Source: Microcaldota archaeon (GTDB lineage: Archaea > Micrarchaeota > Micrarchaeia > Micrarchaeales > CABMGC01). Taken from it: a DNA stretch of 46,743 nucleotides. The notes under the pieces were generated by a model. That model saw only the letters and a program-made list of their open reading frames with translations, was not told the origin of the DNA and ran no database searches. Shown here piece after piece: positions 1 to 9,206 of the stretch. The stretch is from the NCBI GenBank assembly GCA_021803425.1, contig JAJZLN010000014.1:1-46743 (forward strand). The letters run 5' to 3'. Numbering within the stretch: position 1 is the stretch's first letter; every line of letters begins with the position of its first letter. The translations under genes were made by a program, and so were the position numbers.

Positions 1-1
1 A

Positions 2-1480
2 GTTGGAATAAGCTATGACTCAACTTCACAATCTGCAAGTGCGTCTCTGACATCTGGAAATTATGGCCTGCTGCTGCAGAAGAGTGCTGATTCATTTGCG
101 TATCAGAGCGGCACCGCAGCGCTTAACACGCTTTTCAAGTATGAGTACAACTCAATGCTAAGGAAGGACAACTTCATTTCAAACTTCACGCAGTACATGC
201 AATACCTCATGTCTAACGGAATGCTCCCAAATGTACCTCCGGGATCCAGCGATGCAAGGCAGATATCAAATATGATGGGCAGTCTTACCTTCTCTGCATA
301 CAATGACAACATATCGGCGGTTACGGGCACAGGCTCCACTTCAGTCAACATGATCGAAACAACGCCCCAGATTTCGCAAACAAATCCCTATTCAATATCA
401 ATAAAATATTCAGAGTATCTGAGGATAAATTCTTCTTCAGGCACATATTCATTCACGATACCTGTCAATGTGTCAATACCGCTAAACAACACTCCTGACC
501 TGTTCTTTGCGCAGCAGGGCATATACCGACCGATAAAATTTGCAGGTACATCAGGGCTTGCTACCGTGATCGGCGGAGACTATGCAACATATGGAAACAC
601 TAGCGGTTTTGTATACGGTACAGTCTATGCAATACCCAGCCCTACGTCATGCTCGTTTTCCGCAATACCATCTTCATTTCAATCCCCTCCATACAGCACG
701 CAGCTCATAATAGTAACTCCTGATGCTGATAAGATAACATCTGGTTGCCCTGGCCTTAGTGCATATGGCGGACTGATAACAGACAATGCAATGCCAAATC
801 CAGATATTAATGCATACCTTGTCTATAATGCATTGACTTCAAATGTGCTGCAGTACCTTGAAACAGGCCAGCATGCGCTTCTTTACGGCCCTGCCCTTAC
901 CACACTCAACATCACTAATCTGATAAATGCTGTAAACTCAAACAAGTATTTTGCTTCTCCGTTTGCGCCATCCTACATCAGCCGCACAGAAGGCGATTTT
1001 CAGAATCAGTCTGCAGAAGGAATGTACACCTTCTCGCTTCAGGACAGCCAGGCCCTTAGCTTCAACAGCCTTTCACAATACAATCTGCAGTCTACAGAGA
1101 CTCAGGCTTCCGTGGTTGGGTATACTGTTGCAGCATGGGTTTATCCAACATCTCAGAATGGAATCATAATCTCAGACAGGGGCTCGGGAACGGGGCACGG
1201 GCTAATTCTTGGAATAGGCAATGTGCTTGAATGCGGAGGCATGCCTGGAAGTTTTTTCTTCGGTGACAACGGCAATGGGGTAGGATTGGGTTCGAATACA
1301 ATATGGCAGTATCCAATGAATAGATGGTATTTCGTTGCAGGCACGTTCAATGCTCCAACAGGCGGTTCAATATCCAGTTCAGATTTCAATTTATACATAA
1401 ACGGCGTGCCTTCGGCCAAATCGTCATGGTGCAATATCGGTTCAGATACCGCACCGCTTACTGGTTCGGGTGGCATGTAA
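2..1480 (+). CDS. Large secreted/surface protein with LamG (concanavalin-like) domain, 5' partial; open from window start, ends at in-frame TAA
   Basis: Frame 2 is open from base 2 to the TAA at 1478-1480; Ser/Thr/Asn-rich; LamG-like segment (VVGYTVAAWVYPTSQNGIIISDRG...WYFVAGTFN...LYINGV). Confidence 0.75.
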   Translation, partial: VGISYDSTSQSASASLTSGNYGLLLQKSADSFAYQSGTAALNTLFKYEYNSMLRKDNFISNFTQYMQYLMSNGMLPNVPPGSSDARQISNMMGSLTFSAYNDNISAVTGTGSTSVNMIETTPQISQTNPYSISIKYSEYLRINSSSGTYSFTIPVNVSIPLNNTPDLFFAQQGIYRPIKFAGTSGLATVIGGDYATYGNTSGFVYGTVYAIPSPTSCSFSAIPSSFQSPPYSTQLIIVTPDADKITSGCPGLSAYGGLITDNAMPNPDINAYLVYNALTSNVLQYLETGQHALLYGPALTTLNITNLINAVNSNKYFASPFAPSYISRTEGDFQNQSAEGMYTFSLQDSQALSFNSLSQYNLQSTETQASVVGYTVAAWVYPTSQNGIIISDRGSGTGHGLILGIGNVLECGGMPGSFFFGDNGNGVGLGSNTIWQYPMNRWYFVAGTFNAPTGGSISSSDFNLYINGVPSAKSSWCNIGSDTAPLTGSGGM

Positions 1481-1546
1481 ATCGGCCCAACTGCTCCATT
1501 CACAACGTCACAAGGAGGAGTCCCTTTCAATGGCCTGCTCTCAAAC

Positions 1547-3232
1547 ATGCAGGTATACAATTCTGTCCTTTCGCAGCAGCAGATATATCATCTATACCAG
1601 GAAGGGATAGGGGGCGTTCCAATATCAAACACAATGCTATTGGGCTGGTACCCTTTTGATGGAAATCTGAATGATTACGGCGGAAACGGCTACACTGTCA
1701 CATCGCAGGTTCCGGCAAACTTTGTGGTGCTGCCTGGATATGTGAGAGATGGCATCCTCACTGCAAACGCTTCTCAGTATTCATTCCCAATTCCGGGGCT
1801 CGAGAATTGCAACACAAACATCCAATGCGCCAATTATAACACCCCCCATCTTTACTTGGGAGGCATGCCTTTGGGCATAAGCAACGGCGGGATGTCTGCT
1901 GCATACTTCAACGGTCAGACAAGCTACTTTGAGCAGGGTGCAGGATTCAATTCATTCATGTCGGCGTCGCAGCCTTTTTCGATGTCAATATGGGTTGATC
2001 CATTTTCATTAAATGGTGTAATAATAAATGAGCTCGGCCAAAGGCAGGAGTTGCCAGGTACATGGCAGGACACATTCATGGAGCTTTATAAGGGAAATGT
2101 GTATGTGAATGTATGGACATCCGGAGGCAACGTATGTAATCGAATAGGAAGCATACCTGCCGGACAATGGAGCAACATAGTCCTTACTTATTCAGGAAGC
2201 GGTTATTCTTTATCAGGTTACATAAATTATGGTGCGTCAAATACTGTGCATTCAGTCGTAAGGGCAGTGCCTCCTCCTGCAAACAGCATGTTCTATCCGC
2301 TCGGGCTCGCAGCCCCTACAACTTATTGCGGCTCGGAAAGTAACCCTCCCGGCGCTCCGCCATTCTACGGATATATGTCGAATTACCAGGTATATGACAC
2401 TGCCCTCTCTCAGCAACAGGTTTCCCAGCTCTATTCAGAGGGATTGTCTGGAACACCAGTTGCCCCTGGAAATATAATTGGATGGTGGCCCCTCAACGGA
2501 AACCTTAATGATTATACGAGCAACCAGAATACTGGAGTGGGAAATTCTTTGTCTTTCGCATTTTTGCCGACAAATTATGGGCAGTATTCAACAACACAGT
2601 CTGCTTCACAAAATTCGGTCGGGCTTAGCAATCCATCAGCCACTGAGAGCGAGTGGCAGGCGATGGGCTTTCCCACACAATCCTCTCCTCTCGTGTTCTG
2701 GAATGTGACTGCATGGGTAGTTCCATCGGAAATTTCATCGCCTCCATCATCGCCTACTGTAACCCCCTCAAGCGCTGTTGCAAACCAGCTTGGTGGCTGG
2801 TACTCTGGAATAGTGGGGGGAGACCAGCAATGGAATTTTGCAACCACGGGTCCTATACTATATTATTCAGGATCATTCAATCATTATTTTCAAGCTCAGC
2901 CCTCGTTCTTCCCAAATACCCTAAGCATGCTCAACAACAACAATCCAGTACTGCCTGTGGGCTATACCGCTGTAACATCAATGTATCTCAGCGGAACATA
3001 TAACTTTGAGATAGCGGTTGATGATGACATGGAGGTTTACTATCGCCCTATTTCGGGAGGTTCATGGACGCAAGTGTTCGGCGGCGCTGCGTGGCCGTCA
3101 GGCGGAGAAGCGACTACGAAATACGGTCCTGTAAGCGTAACATTTACCTCAGGCATGTACCAGATTGCAGTAGTCTACCAGAACATAGAGTATGCCGGAG
3201 TAAGCGAATTCTCAATGTCTCCACAAAACTGA
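1547..3232 (+). CDS. LamG-repeat surface protein continuation (same frame as upstream ORF), C-terminal PA14-like segment
   Basis: Two repeated LamG-end/start modules (VYNSVLSQQQIYHLYQEG...GWYPFDGNLNDY and VYDTALSQQQVSQLYSEG...GWWPLNGNLNDY); same frame as 2-1480, separated only by the TAA. Confidence 0.7.
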   Translation: MQVYNSVLSQQQIYHLYQEGIGGVPISNTMLLGWYPFDGNLNDYGGNGYTVTSQVPANFVVLPGYVRDGILTANASQYSFPIPGLENCNTNIQCANYNTPHLYLGGMPLGISNGGMSAAYFNGQTSYFEQGAGFNSFMSASQPFSMSIWVDPFSLNGVIINELGQRQELPGTWQDTFMELYKGNVYVNVWTSGGNVCNRIGSIPAGQWSNIVLTYSGSGYSLSGYINYGASNTVHSVVRAVPPPANSMFYPLGLAAPTTYCGSESNPPGAPPFYGYMSNYQVYDTALSQQQVSQLYSEGLSGTPVAPGNIIGWWPLNGNLNDYTSNQNTGVGNSLSFAFLPTNYGQYSTTQSASQNSVGLSNPSATESEWQAMGFPTQSSPLVFWNVTAWVVPSEISSPPSSPTVTPSSAVANQLGGWYSGIVGGDQQWNFATTGPILYYSGSFNHYFQAQPSFFPNTLSMLNNNNPVLPVGYTAVTSMYLSGTYNFEIAVDDDMEVYYRPISGGSWTQVFGGAAWPSGGEATTKYGPVSVTFTSGMYQIAVVYQNIEYAGVSEFSMSPQN

Positions 3233-3254
3233 CTCAAGTTCTACTTTATTCGTT

Positions 3255-4250
3255 TCACGGAGCTGCCAGTGAGGAGAACAATCCTCCCATTACTGTTGAC
3301 ACTATGAAGAATATTATGAGCCCCAGGACGATGAAGACCGGCATGTAGCGTATGCCCCTTATCGTAGCTCCTGACGTTATAGAGGATATTATGAACGACC
3401 CGAATCCGGTAATTATGATTATTGCGGCAACTGAAAATATGTAATATCCCTGCGGAGTAATAAGGGGCTTGCTGAGTTTTACGAATGATATGCCTATGGA
3501 AGGGAGGTTTGAGAGGCTGTTTACCGATATCTTGGACCACACGTTAGATGTCACCGTAATCATCTGGTTCGTAAGCCCGTAAAGTGTAGGCGCACCTATG
3601 AGTGCGGCGAATGCTATGAATATTGTATACATGAAGAGCTGGCCGGCGACTTCCTTCTGCACTATCTGCTGCCCCCTCAAATCCTTGGCTATCTGATTGA
3701 GCAAATCTGCCATGCCTCCTCCATACTGCTCTGCCTGTATTATGACCCGCACCGTTCTCTTGAGCACCACCGACCGGTATTTTGCAGCAAGGTTGTTGAA
3801 TGCGTTTGCCATTGTCTCCCCGGAATACAGCTGCTTTCCGAAAAGGCGTATGTCGTCCGAGAAATATTTGAATTCCGGTCTCACTGCCATGTTCATTGCC
3901 ATGGATAGTGATACGCCGCTTCGCATATTCGCTGCAGTAAGCTGGAGGTAGTCTGGAAGCACTTCCTCTACAAAGCTCTTCCTCTGTTCAATCATGAGTT
4001 CAAGATAAGAATAAAGCATCACTTCATACATTACGCTCATGCCCATTCCGGCAATGAATGCCAGTCCAAATTGCATGGAAACGAAAAGCACTAGAGAGAA
4101 TGAAACAAGCACGGTTATTATAATCCATCCAATTATCGCTATTCCTATGAATGTGTTTGCTGTTGTCTTAATGCCGGCAAGGTCAAGCTCATCTGATATG
4201 AATCTAGCAACATTCCTTCCAACAAGCCTCTCAAAAACTATCACAGCCAT
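3255..4250 (-). CDS. GspF/TadC-like type II/IV pilus assembly membrane protein
   Basis: GspF-type helical domain (LPDYLQLTAANMRSGVSLSMAM...LYSGETMANAFNNLA...AEQYGGGMADLLNQIAKDLR) plus TM segments. Confidence 0.82.
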   Translation of the reverse strand: MAVIVFERLVGRNVARFISDELDLAGIKTTANTFIGIAIIGWIIITVLVSFSLVLFVSMQFGLAFIAGMGMSVMYEVMLYSYLELMIEQRKSFVEEVLPDYLQLTAANMRSGVSLSMAMNMAVRPEFKYFSDDIRLFGKQLYSGETMANAFNNLAAKYRSVVLKRTVRVIIQAEQYGGGMADLLNQIAKDLRGQQIVQKEVAGQLFMYTIFIAFAALIGAPTLYGLTNQMITVTSNVWSKISVNSLSNLPSIGISFVKLSKPLITPQGYYIFSVAAIIIITGFGSFIISSITSGATIRGIRYMPVFIVLGLIIFFIVSTVMGGLFSSLAAP

Positions 4251-4254
4251 AATA

Positions 4255-5274
4255 TCACGTTGCGAATGAAGGCCTCGATGATGACACCATCTTCAGGAAT
4301 ACGAACTGTAGGAACGCAAGCCCGACCACAGCAAGTATCAGGGTCTGGTTGCTTATCGGGAATATGCTTATGAAAGTAGACATTATCGATGCAACCGCAA
4401 GGCCCATGCTCGGGAATATGACCCCGAATAGCATGTAGAACATTGCAACAGCATTCAGCCTCTGTCCGTATCTCCTGAGCTCTATGACCCTCTCCTGGCT
4501 CGCTTCGCTTATGACTTCCTGTATGGCTCCTATCACATCTGATCCCACTTTTATGCTTGTGCTTGCCTGGAGCATCAGCTTCTTGAACGTTTTAGACTTA
4601 GACTTTGCGCTTACCTCGTCTATAGCCTGCTCCATCGGCATGCCCAGCTGCACCCTGTCTATTATCTTCTCGAACTCCCTGCTCGCAGCCCCGTATCCAA
4701 CGCTTACCGTAGCCATCGCATTGAAAAGAGGTATGCCTGACCTCATGCTCACGATCATGTCCCTTGCCGCGTACAATATGTCCTTTTCAACATCATTGCC
4801 TATGCTCCTTACCTTGTTCATCGGATATGCCACAAGCGCATTGAACGACATCATGTAGACCACTATCGCTATCAGCGGAGCCAGTATCAACAGCTTCTGC
4901 AGCGCGATGTAAAACAATATGCCTGAGACAACTCCTCCAATCACAGCGAAGATCAGCGCCCTAGTTTGGCTCTGCGCCACATACTCCTCGGGCTTCATCT
5001 TTATGCCTATTTCTACCAGTGCCGGCCCAAGATCCTTCTTCGAGCCTGCGACTTTCGATGCGTATGTGCGTTTGGCAGACGCCTGCACCGTAGTATTTTG
5101 TACCGCGTCATTCTGCTGCACTGCTGCGGCAGTATTCGCTTCAGTCGAAGACGTTGAGTATATAGGCTTCGGTTTTATCGTGAAGAACAAGAATTTTTTC
5201 GGCTTTGTGAATCCTACTATCCTTCTTCCAATATCTTGTTTTTTGTTTCCAAACATATTGCTTACCCTACACAT
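4255..5274 (-). CDS. GspF/TadB-like type II/IV pilus assembly membrane protein (start may be the internal ATG near 5256)
   Basis: GspF-like domain (AARDMIVSMRSGIPLFNAM...LGMPMEQAIDEVSAKSKS...IKVGSDVIGAIQEV) and flanking TM helices; adjacent to the second GspF gene. Confidence 0.8.
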   Translation of the reverse strand: MCRVSNMFGNKKQDIGRRIVGFTKPKKFLFFTIKPKPIYSTSSTEANTAAAVQQNDAVQNTTVQASAKRTYASKVAGSKKDLGPALVEIGIKMKPEEYVAQSQTRALIFAVIGGVVSGILFYIALQKLLILAPLIAIVVYMMSFNALVAYPMNKVRSIGNDVEKDILYAARDMIVSMRSGIPLFNAMATVSVGYGAASREFEKIIDRVQLGMPMEQAIDEVSAKSKSKTFKKLMLQASTSIKVGSDVIGAIQEVISEASQERVIELRRYGQRLNAVAMFYMLFGVIFPSMGLAVASIMSTFISIFPISNQTLILAVVGLAFLQFVFLKMVSSSRPSFAT

Positions 5275-5884
5275 TCAATTTTGAGGTTATCTCCTTCAAT
5301 CTGCCTTCCCTGATCATGTATAATCCTCTTTGGAACTCATCCTTGGGCAGTACACCCCTATTTTTCGCAAGCCCCTTAATTTCAATAATTATTATCGACA
5401 TCTGTTCCTTGCTGAATGATCCCGAATCGATGCCTCTGCTTATTTTCTCAAGTTCGCTTATCTGGTCCTGCAGCGACAGATTTGTTAGAATAAGCTTGCT
5501 TTTGCCGCTCCCTGTTTTAATATGCATTGAAAAAGTGTTTTCAGCGGCAGAAATAAGCTCTTTAAGCTCCTTTGCAACAACCTCCTTTTCTCTCGATACG
5601 TCTATGCTTTTGAATCTGCCCTGCAAGCCTGCGCCAGCAGGCGGGCTTCCAGCATCATGTTTCGTCGTTTTTGAGGCGCTATCCGAGTTTGCGCCCTGCG
5701 GCATTTTTCCCTGCTCCATATCAATGCTGTTCACATAATTTATTACTTTAAGCGCATCACCGCTGTCGCAATCAAGTATCCCTATCTCCGGGCCAAGTTC
5801 GTATATGTCTATGGAAATAGACTTCATCTCTGTGTCATACGCCTCGCAGCTTTTTATAAATTCTACATATTCATTGTAATCCAT
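5267..5884 (-). CDS. Hypothetical soluble protein in pilus-assembly operon
   Basis: 205-aa ORF tightly packed between ATPase and GspF genes on the same strand. Confidence 0.7.
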   Translation of the reverse strand: MDYNEYVEFIKSCEAYDTEMKSISIDIYELGPEIGILDCDSGDALKVINYVNSIDMEQGKMPQGANSDSASKTTKHDAGSPPAGAGLQGRFKSIDVSREKEVVAKELKELISAAENTFSMHIKTGSGKSKLILTNLSLQDQISELEKISRGIDSGSFSKEQMSIIIIEIKGLAKNRGVLPKDEFQRGLYMIREGRLKEITSKLNV

Positions 5885-5893
5885 ATCTACACA

Positions 5894-7399
5894 TCATAGC
5901 ATGTCATTTGTAAACTTCACTTTGTCCGCAGCAAGCTTCACTATCTTATCCCTGTCCTTGTAGTACTGCGCTATAACGTTGCCTGCCTCGTCTACTCCCG
6001 TTATGTTATTTTCTATCATCCAATTCAATACCGATATCTTCTCCTGCACCTCATCCATAAGCTCCTTGTACGTGTATCCTCCATACAGCGCTATTATTTC
6101 GGCAAGCCTTGTCATCTCCGCTATCTTTCCGAATGAGTCGCTCTTTATGTTCCACCTGTACAATACGTTGGCATCTCCCGTATTCGTCATCTCACCGAAT
6201 TCAAGCGTTCTCCTTAATCCGAGCCTCCTGTGCCTGAACAGCGTCACTATGCCTCCCACGGAATTCAGAAGTATCTTCGGCAGCTCTATCGGGGGATTTG
6301 TCATTCTTATTACGGTATCCTGCACATTGTCCGCGTGTATCGTGCCGTATACTGCATGTCCTGTGTGTATTGCCTCGAAAAGCGTCTGTGCATCCCATTT
6401 GGTCCTGATCTCTCCGACAAGTATTATATCCGGCCTCTGCCTCAATGCGTTAATCATTAGGTTATAAAGGCTTATCTCCCCCTTCCCTTCGGGATTCGGC
6501 TGCCTTGTGAGCATAGGCACCCATTGCAGAAATTTGGGCAGAGTAAGCTCTCTTGTCTCTTCAATTGATATTATTCTGTGGTTTGGGGGCATGAAGACGC
6601 TCATCGCATTCAGAAAACTAGTTTTTCCGCTTGCTGTTCCTCCTGATATAAGCACGCTTATCTCATTCTGTATGCATGTCCATATTATTGCCGCGATCTC
6701 ATGCGAAACCGTGTTGTTTGCCACGAGTGCAGGCATGGTCCACGGATTCTTAGAGAATTTTCTTATTGTTATCGTATTCCCTCCCTGCGATACTGGATAG
6801 AGCGTGGCATTTACTCTTGATCCGTCGCTGAGTTCGGCGTCCATCAGCGGAGCAAGCGTGTTTATCTCCCTTCCGACCCTCCTTCCTATCTGCTCTGCGT
6901 CATCATATATCAGTTCTTCGTTGATGAACTTCAAGTTCGATTTGCACCATCCATATTTTTTGTGGAATACCCAAACTCCCTCTTTCGACGAATTTACTGC
7001 TATCTCTTCTAAGTTATCGTCAGCAAGTATGACCTCGAGGTCTCCAAGTCCAAGCATTATGTTTATTATGTACGCTATGAGTATGGCCTTTGTTTCAGGA
7101 TGCGTGCCTGGCAGGTACTTGTCTATTACAATAGAAGCCGCGGCAGTGTATTTTACTGTAAGCTCCCGGACATAATTTGAATCGGCTATCTTTGTTGGGT
7201 CTATGGGCACTATGCTCAGGAGTTCCTGCCTCAGAGAAAGTATAAGTATCCTTGTCGCTTCGCCAATGCCTGGCATTGTTATGTCATAATTCGGTACAAA
7301 TTCTCCCCTGTCAATTATACGTATGTCTGCCGTTATGCCGTGCGCATTAAGTTCATAGGAAGCAAGCACCTTTTCAATATGTTTATCTTCTCCAGCCAT
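5894..7399 (-). CDS. GspE/TadA/FlaI-VirB11 superfamily secretion ATPase
   Basis: Walker A SGGTASGKTSFLNAM, Walker B RPDIILVGEIR, HTGHAVYGTIHAD motif. Confidence 0.93.
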   Translation of the reverse strand: MAGEDKHIEKVLASYELNAHGITADIRIIDRGEFVPNYDITMPGIGEATRILILSLRQELLSIVPIDPTKIADSNYVRELTVKYTAAASIVIDKYLPGTHPETKAILIAYIINIMLGLGDLEVILADDNLEEIAVNSSKEGVWVFHKKYGWCKSNLKFINEELIYDDAEQIGRRVGREINTLAPLMDAELSDGSRVNATLYPVSQGGNTITIRKFSKNPWTMPALVANNTVSHEIAAIIWTCIQNEISVLISGGTASGKTSFLNAMSVFMPPNHRIISIEETRELTLPKFLQWVPMLTRQPNPEGKGEISLYNLMINALRQRPDIILVGEIRTKWDAQTLFEAIHTGHAVYGTIHADNVQDTVIRMTNPPIELPKILLNSVGGIVTLFRHRRLGLRRTLEFGEMTNTGDANVLYRWNIKSDSFGKIAEMTRLAEIIALYGGYTYKELMDEVQEKISVLNWMIENNITGVDEAGNVIAQYYKDRDKIVKLAADKVKFTNDML

Positions 7400-7408
7400 T
7401 TATACAAC

Positions 7409-8614
7409 TCACTTTCCCTTCCCTATGTTATTCACTTTATCTTCGAACTTAGATACCTTTTCGCCAAGCTCCAAAGTCGATCGCGATGTGTCCTTAACCC
7501 TTGATCTTACCTTTGCTTTAGCTGCACTGGGATTTACCTTAGATTCTTTTGCATTTTTCGCTTCCTGCCTGAGCTTTGACATCTCCATGATTATCCTGTC
7601 CTTCTCTTTGGTTATCTCACCAAGCTCTTTCTTTATCGCAACAAGGTTGTCATTGAGCGTGCTCAACTCTCCTATGTCTTTCTTCATATTGCTTACCCTT
7701 GCATTCAACTCCCTTATCTGCGCCTCTGATCCTACTTTAAGCCTGTCTATCTCAGAGGACCATCGCGTCATTTCATCAAGCATCGACATGCCGCTTCGCT
7801 CCATGAGCTTCTTGGTATTTTCTGTCTTTCTCTTGTAATCCACGTTAAGCTTGTCATATTCGCGTATTTGCCTGTCTTCAAATGCAAGTATATCCTTAAG
7901 CTGATCATGCTTCTCTCTCATGCTTTTTGATATGTCTAGGGCATTTTTCCTGTATTGGTATACCATGCTCTCAAGCGATTTCGAGAGGTCGGCCATGTTC
8001 TTCTCATATGCTGCCAGCGAGTCGTGTATCTCCTGCGTTATGGCCTTTGCATTGTTTGTATCCACTGAGAATGAGGATAGCTCTACAGCATATTTCTGCG
8101 TAGCCTCAAAATCCTTCTTTGCAGTTTCAGATATTTCCGCTATCCTCTTCGATCGCGATTCCATCTTCTTTCCGTATCCGTCTATATAACTATCAAGTTT
8201 GTTGAGTTTATCCAATATTTCGCTCACATCCTTGTATTTCGTTTTGAATAGCTGGTCTATGCTTGCGGCAGATTTGTTGAATGCATCAATGCGTGAAGCT
8301 ATCTGTGTGACTATTGACGACTGGGCGTCTATTTCTGCCTCAATCTCAATCTCTTCAGCCTGCTTTGCTTCCGTCCCTGCAATGCCCTGCCGTCCCGGGG
8401 TCGTCGGCGCTATGTATAATTTACCTCCCTTATGTACCAACTTAACAACGCCTGCTTTCTCAAGCACGCTGGCAAATTCAAGTATGACCGACTCGCTCAT
8501 ATGCAGTGCGCCAACAAGTACAGGCAGGCTGGATTCTCCATGCTCGTTTATATACGCCAATAATGCGTCTATGCTGGTCTTTACCTCCTGGACCGCCATC
8601 CAATCACTCACCAT
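7409..8614 (-). CDS. Coiled-coil protein with N-terminal winged-helix-like domain
   Basis: N-terminal helix-turn-helix-like region (LPVLVGALHMSESVILEFASVLEKAGVVKLVHKGGKLYI) then a long charged coiled coil; first gene of the minus-strand operon. Confidence 0.75.
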   Translation of the reverse strand: MVSDWMAVQEVKTSIDALLAYINEHGESSLPVLVGALHMSESVILEFASVLEKAGVVKLVHKGGKLYIAPTTPGRQGIAGTEAKQAEEIEIEAEIDAQSSIVTQIASRIDAFNKSAASIDQLFKTKYKDVSEILDKLNKLDSYIDGYGKKMESRSKRIAEISETAKKDFEATQKYAVELSSFSVDTNNAKAITQEIHDSLAAYEKNMADLSKSLESMVYQYRKNALDISKSMREKHDQLKDILAFEDRQIREYDKLNVDYKRKTENTKKLMERSGMSMLDEMTRWSSEIDRLKVGSEAQIRELNARVSNMKKDIGELSTLNDNLVAIKKELGEITKEKDRIIMEMSKLRQEAKNAKESKVNPSAAKAKVRSRVKDTSRSTLELGEKVSKFEDKVNNIGKGK

Positions 8615-8630
8615 TAAATTAATCTTTAAG

Positions 8631-8640
8631 CTTATAAAGA
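8631..8640 (-). promoter_or_regulatory. Candidate TATA box for the minus-strand pilus operon (near-leaderless start)
   Basis: cttataaaga about 20-25 nt upstream of the start codon at 8614. Confidence 0.4.
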
Positions 8641-8751
8641 TTAACTACGCTTTTCGCAGGGCAGACTGAATGATACAGCAACTGACCCATGAAAATAAGA
8701 TTCCCGGATCGTTAATGCAATAATATTTAAAATGCGCATCCTGAAGATACG

Positions 8752-8766
8752 AAAGGTATTTAAAGA
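8752..8766 (+). promoter_or_regulatory. Candidate archaeal BRE/TATA promoter of the VirB2-like pilin gene
   Basis: gaaaggtatttaaag about 40 nt upstream of the ATG at 8805. Confidence 0.45.
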
Positions 8767-8804
8767 AGATTGCTTCATACTTACTGCGTATAAAAGTTGG
8801 TAAA

Positions 8805-9191
8805 ATGGCATTGATGGAAAAAATAAGCAGGTATTATTTCATTGTAATGGCGCTTATAGGCGTATCGATATTCTTCGGCCAGGTGGCTGCCCAGTCCTCT
8901 GCCGTTGCCGTTACAACTTCCACGTTGTGTGGCATAATAGGCGGAGTGCGATCGGTGGTGGGAGTCATAGCGCTTGTGCTTTTCATAGTTGGTGGAGCAC
9001 TTTATGCAGTAGCGCACATGATGCCTGCTGCAGGAAATCTCAGGGGAAACGTTCAGGGATGGTCCTTGGGAATGATAGTTGGAGGGATAGTCGGGCTAAT
9101 AATAGTGCTGATTGCTCCTGCTATAATAGGTGCAATAGCCGGTGTCTCGCTTAGCGGATCCGGATCTATAACAAGTCCAAGCTGCATCTGA
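8805..9191 (+). CDS. VirB2/TrbC-like pilin (signal peptide plus two hydrophobic helices)
   Basis: 128 aa; N-terminal signal-like segment ending QVAAQSS, then TM-short polar loop-TM (VIALVLFIVGGALYAVAHMMPAAGNLRGNVQGWSLGMIVGGIVGLIIVLIAPAIIGAI), the classic VirB2/TrbC architecture. Confidence 0.72.
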   Translation: MALMEKISRYYFIVMALIGVSIFFGQVAAQSSAVAVTTSTLCGIIGGVRSVVGVIALVLFIVGGALYAVAHMMPAAGNLRGNVQGWSLGMIVGGIVGLIIVLIAPAIIGAIAGVSLSGSGSITSPSCI

Positions 9192-9206
9192 TAAATTTCA
9201 TGCGGA

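Noticed and set aside
1478-1480. Genetic code reassignment of TAA
   Set aside because: TAA terminates other well-defined genes in the window, so local mutation or error is more likely.
4484-4858. Plus-strand ORFs opposite the pilus operon (also 4919-5284, 5316-5738, 5979-6467, 7425-7838, 8199-8669)
   Set aside because: Fully antisense to genes with clear motifs; Ser/Leu/Ile-rich shadow translations.
5267-5884. GSGKSKL in the 205-aa protein as a Walker A motif
   Set aside because: Lacks the GxxxxGK[ST] spacing and no Walker B is present; chance occurrence.
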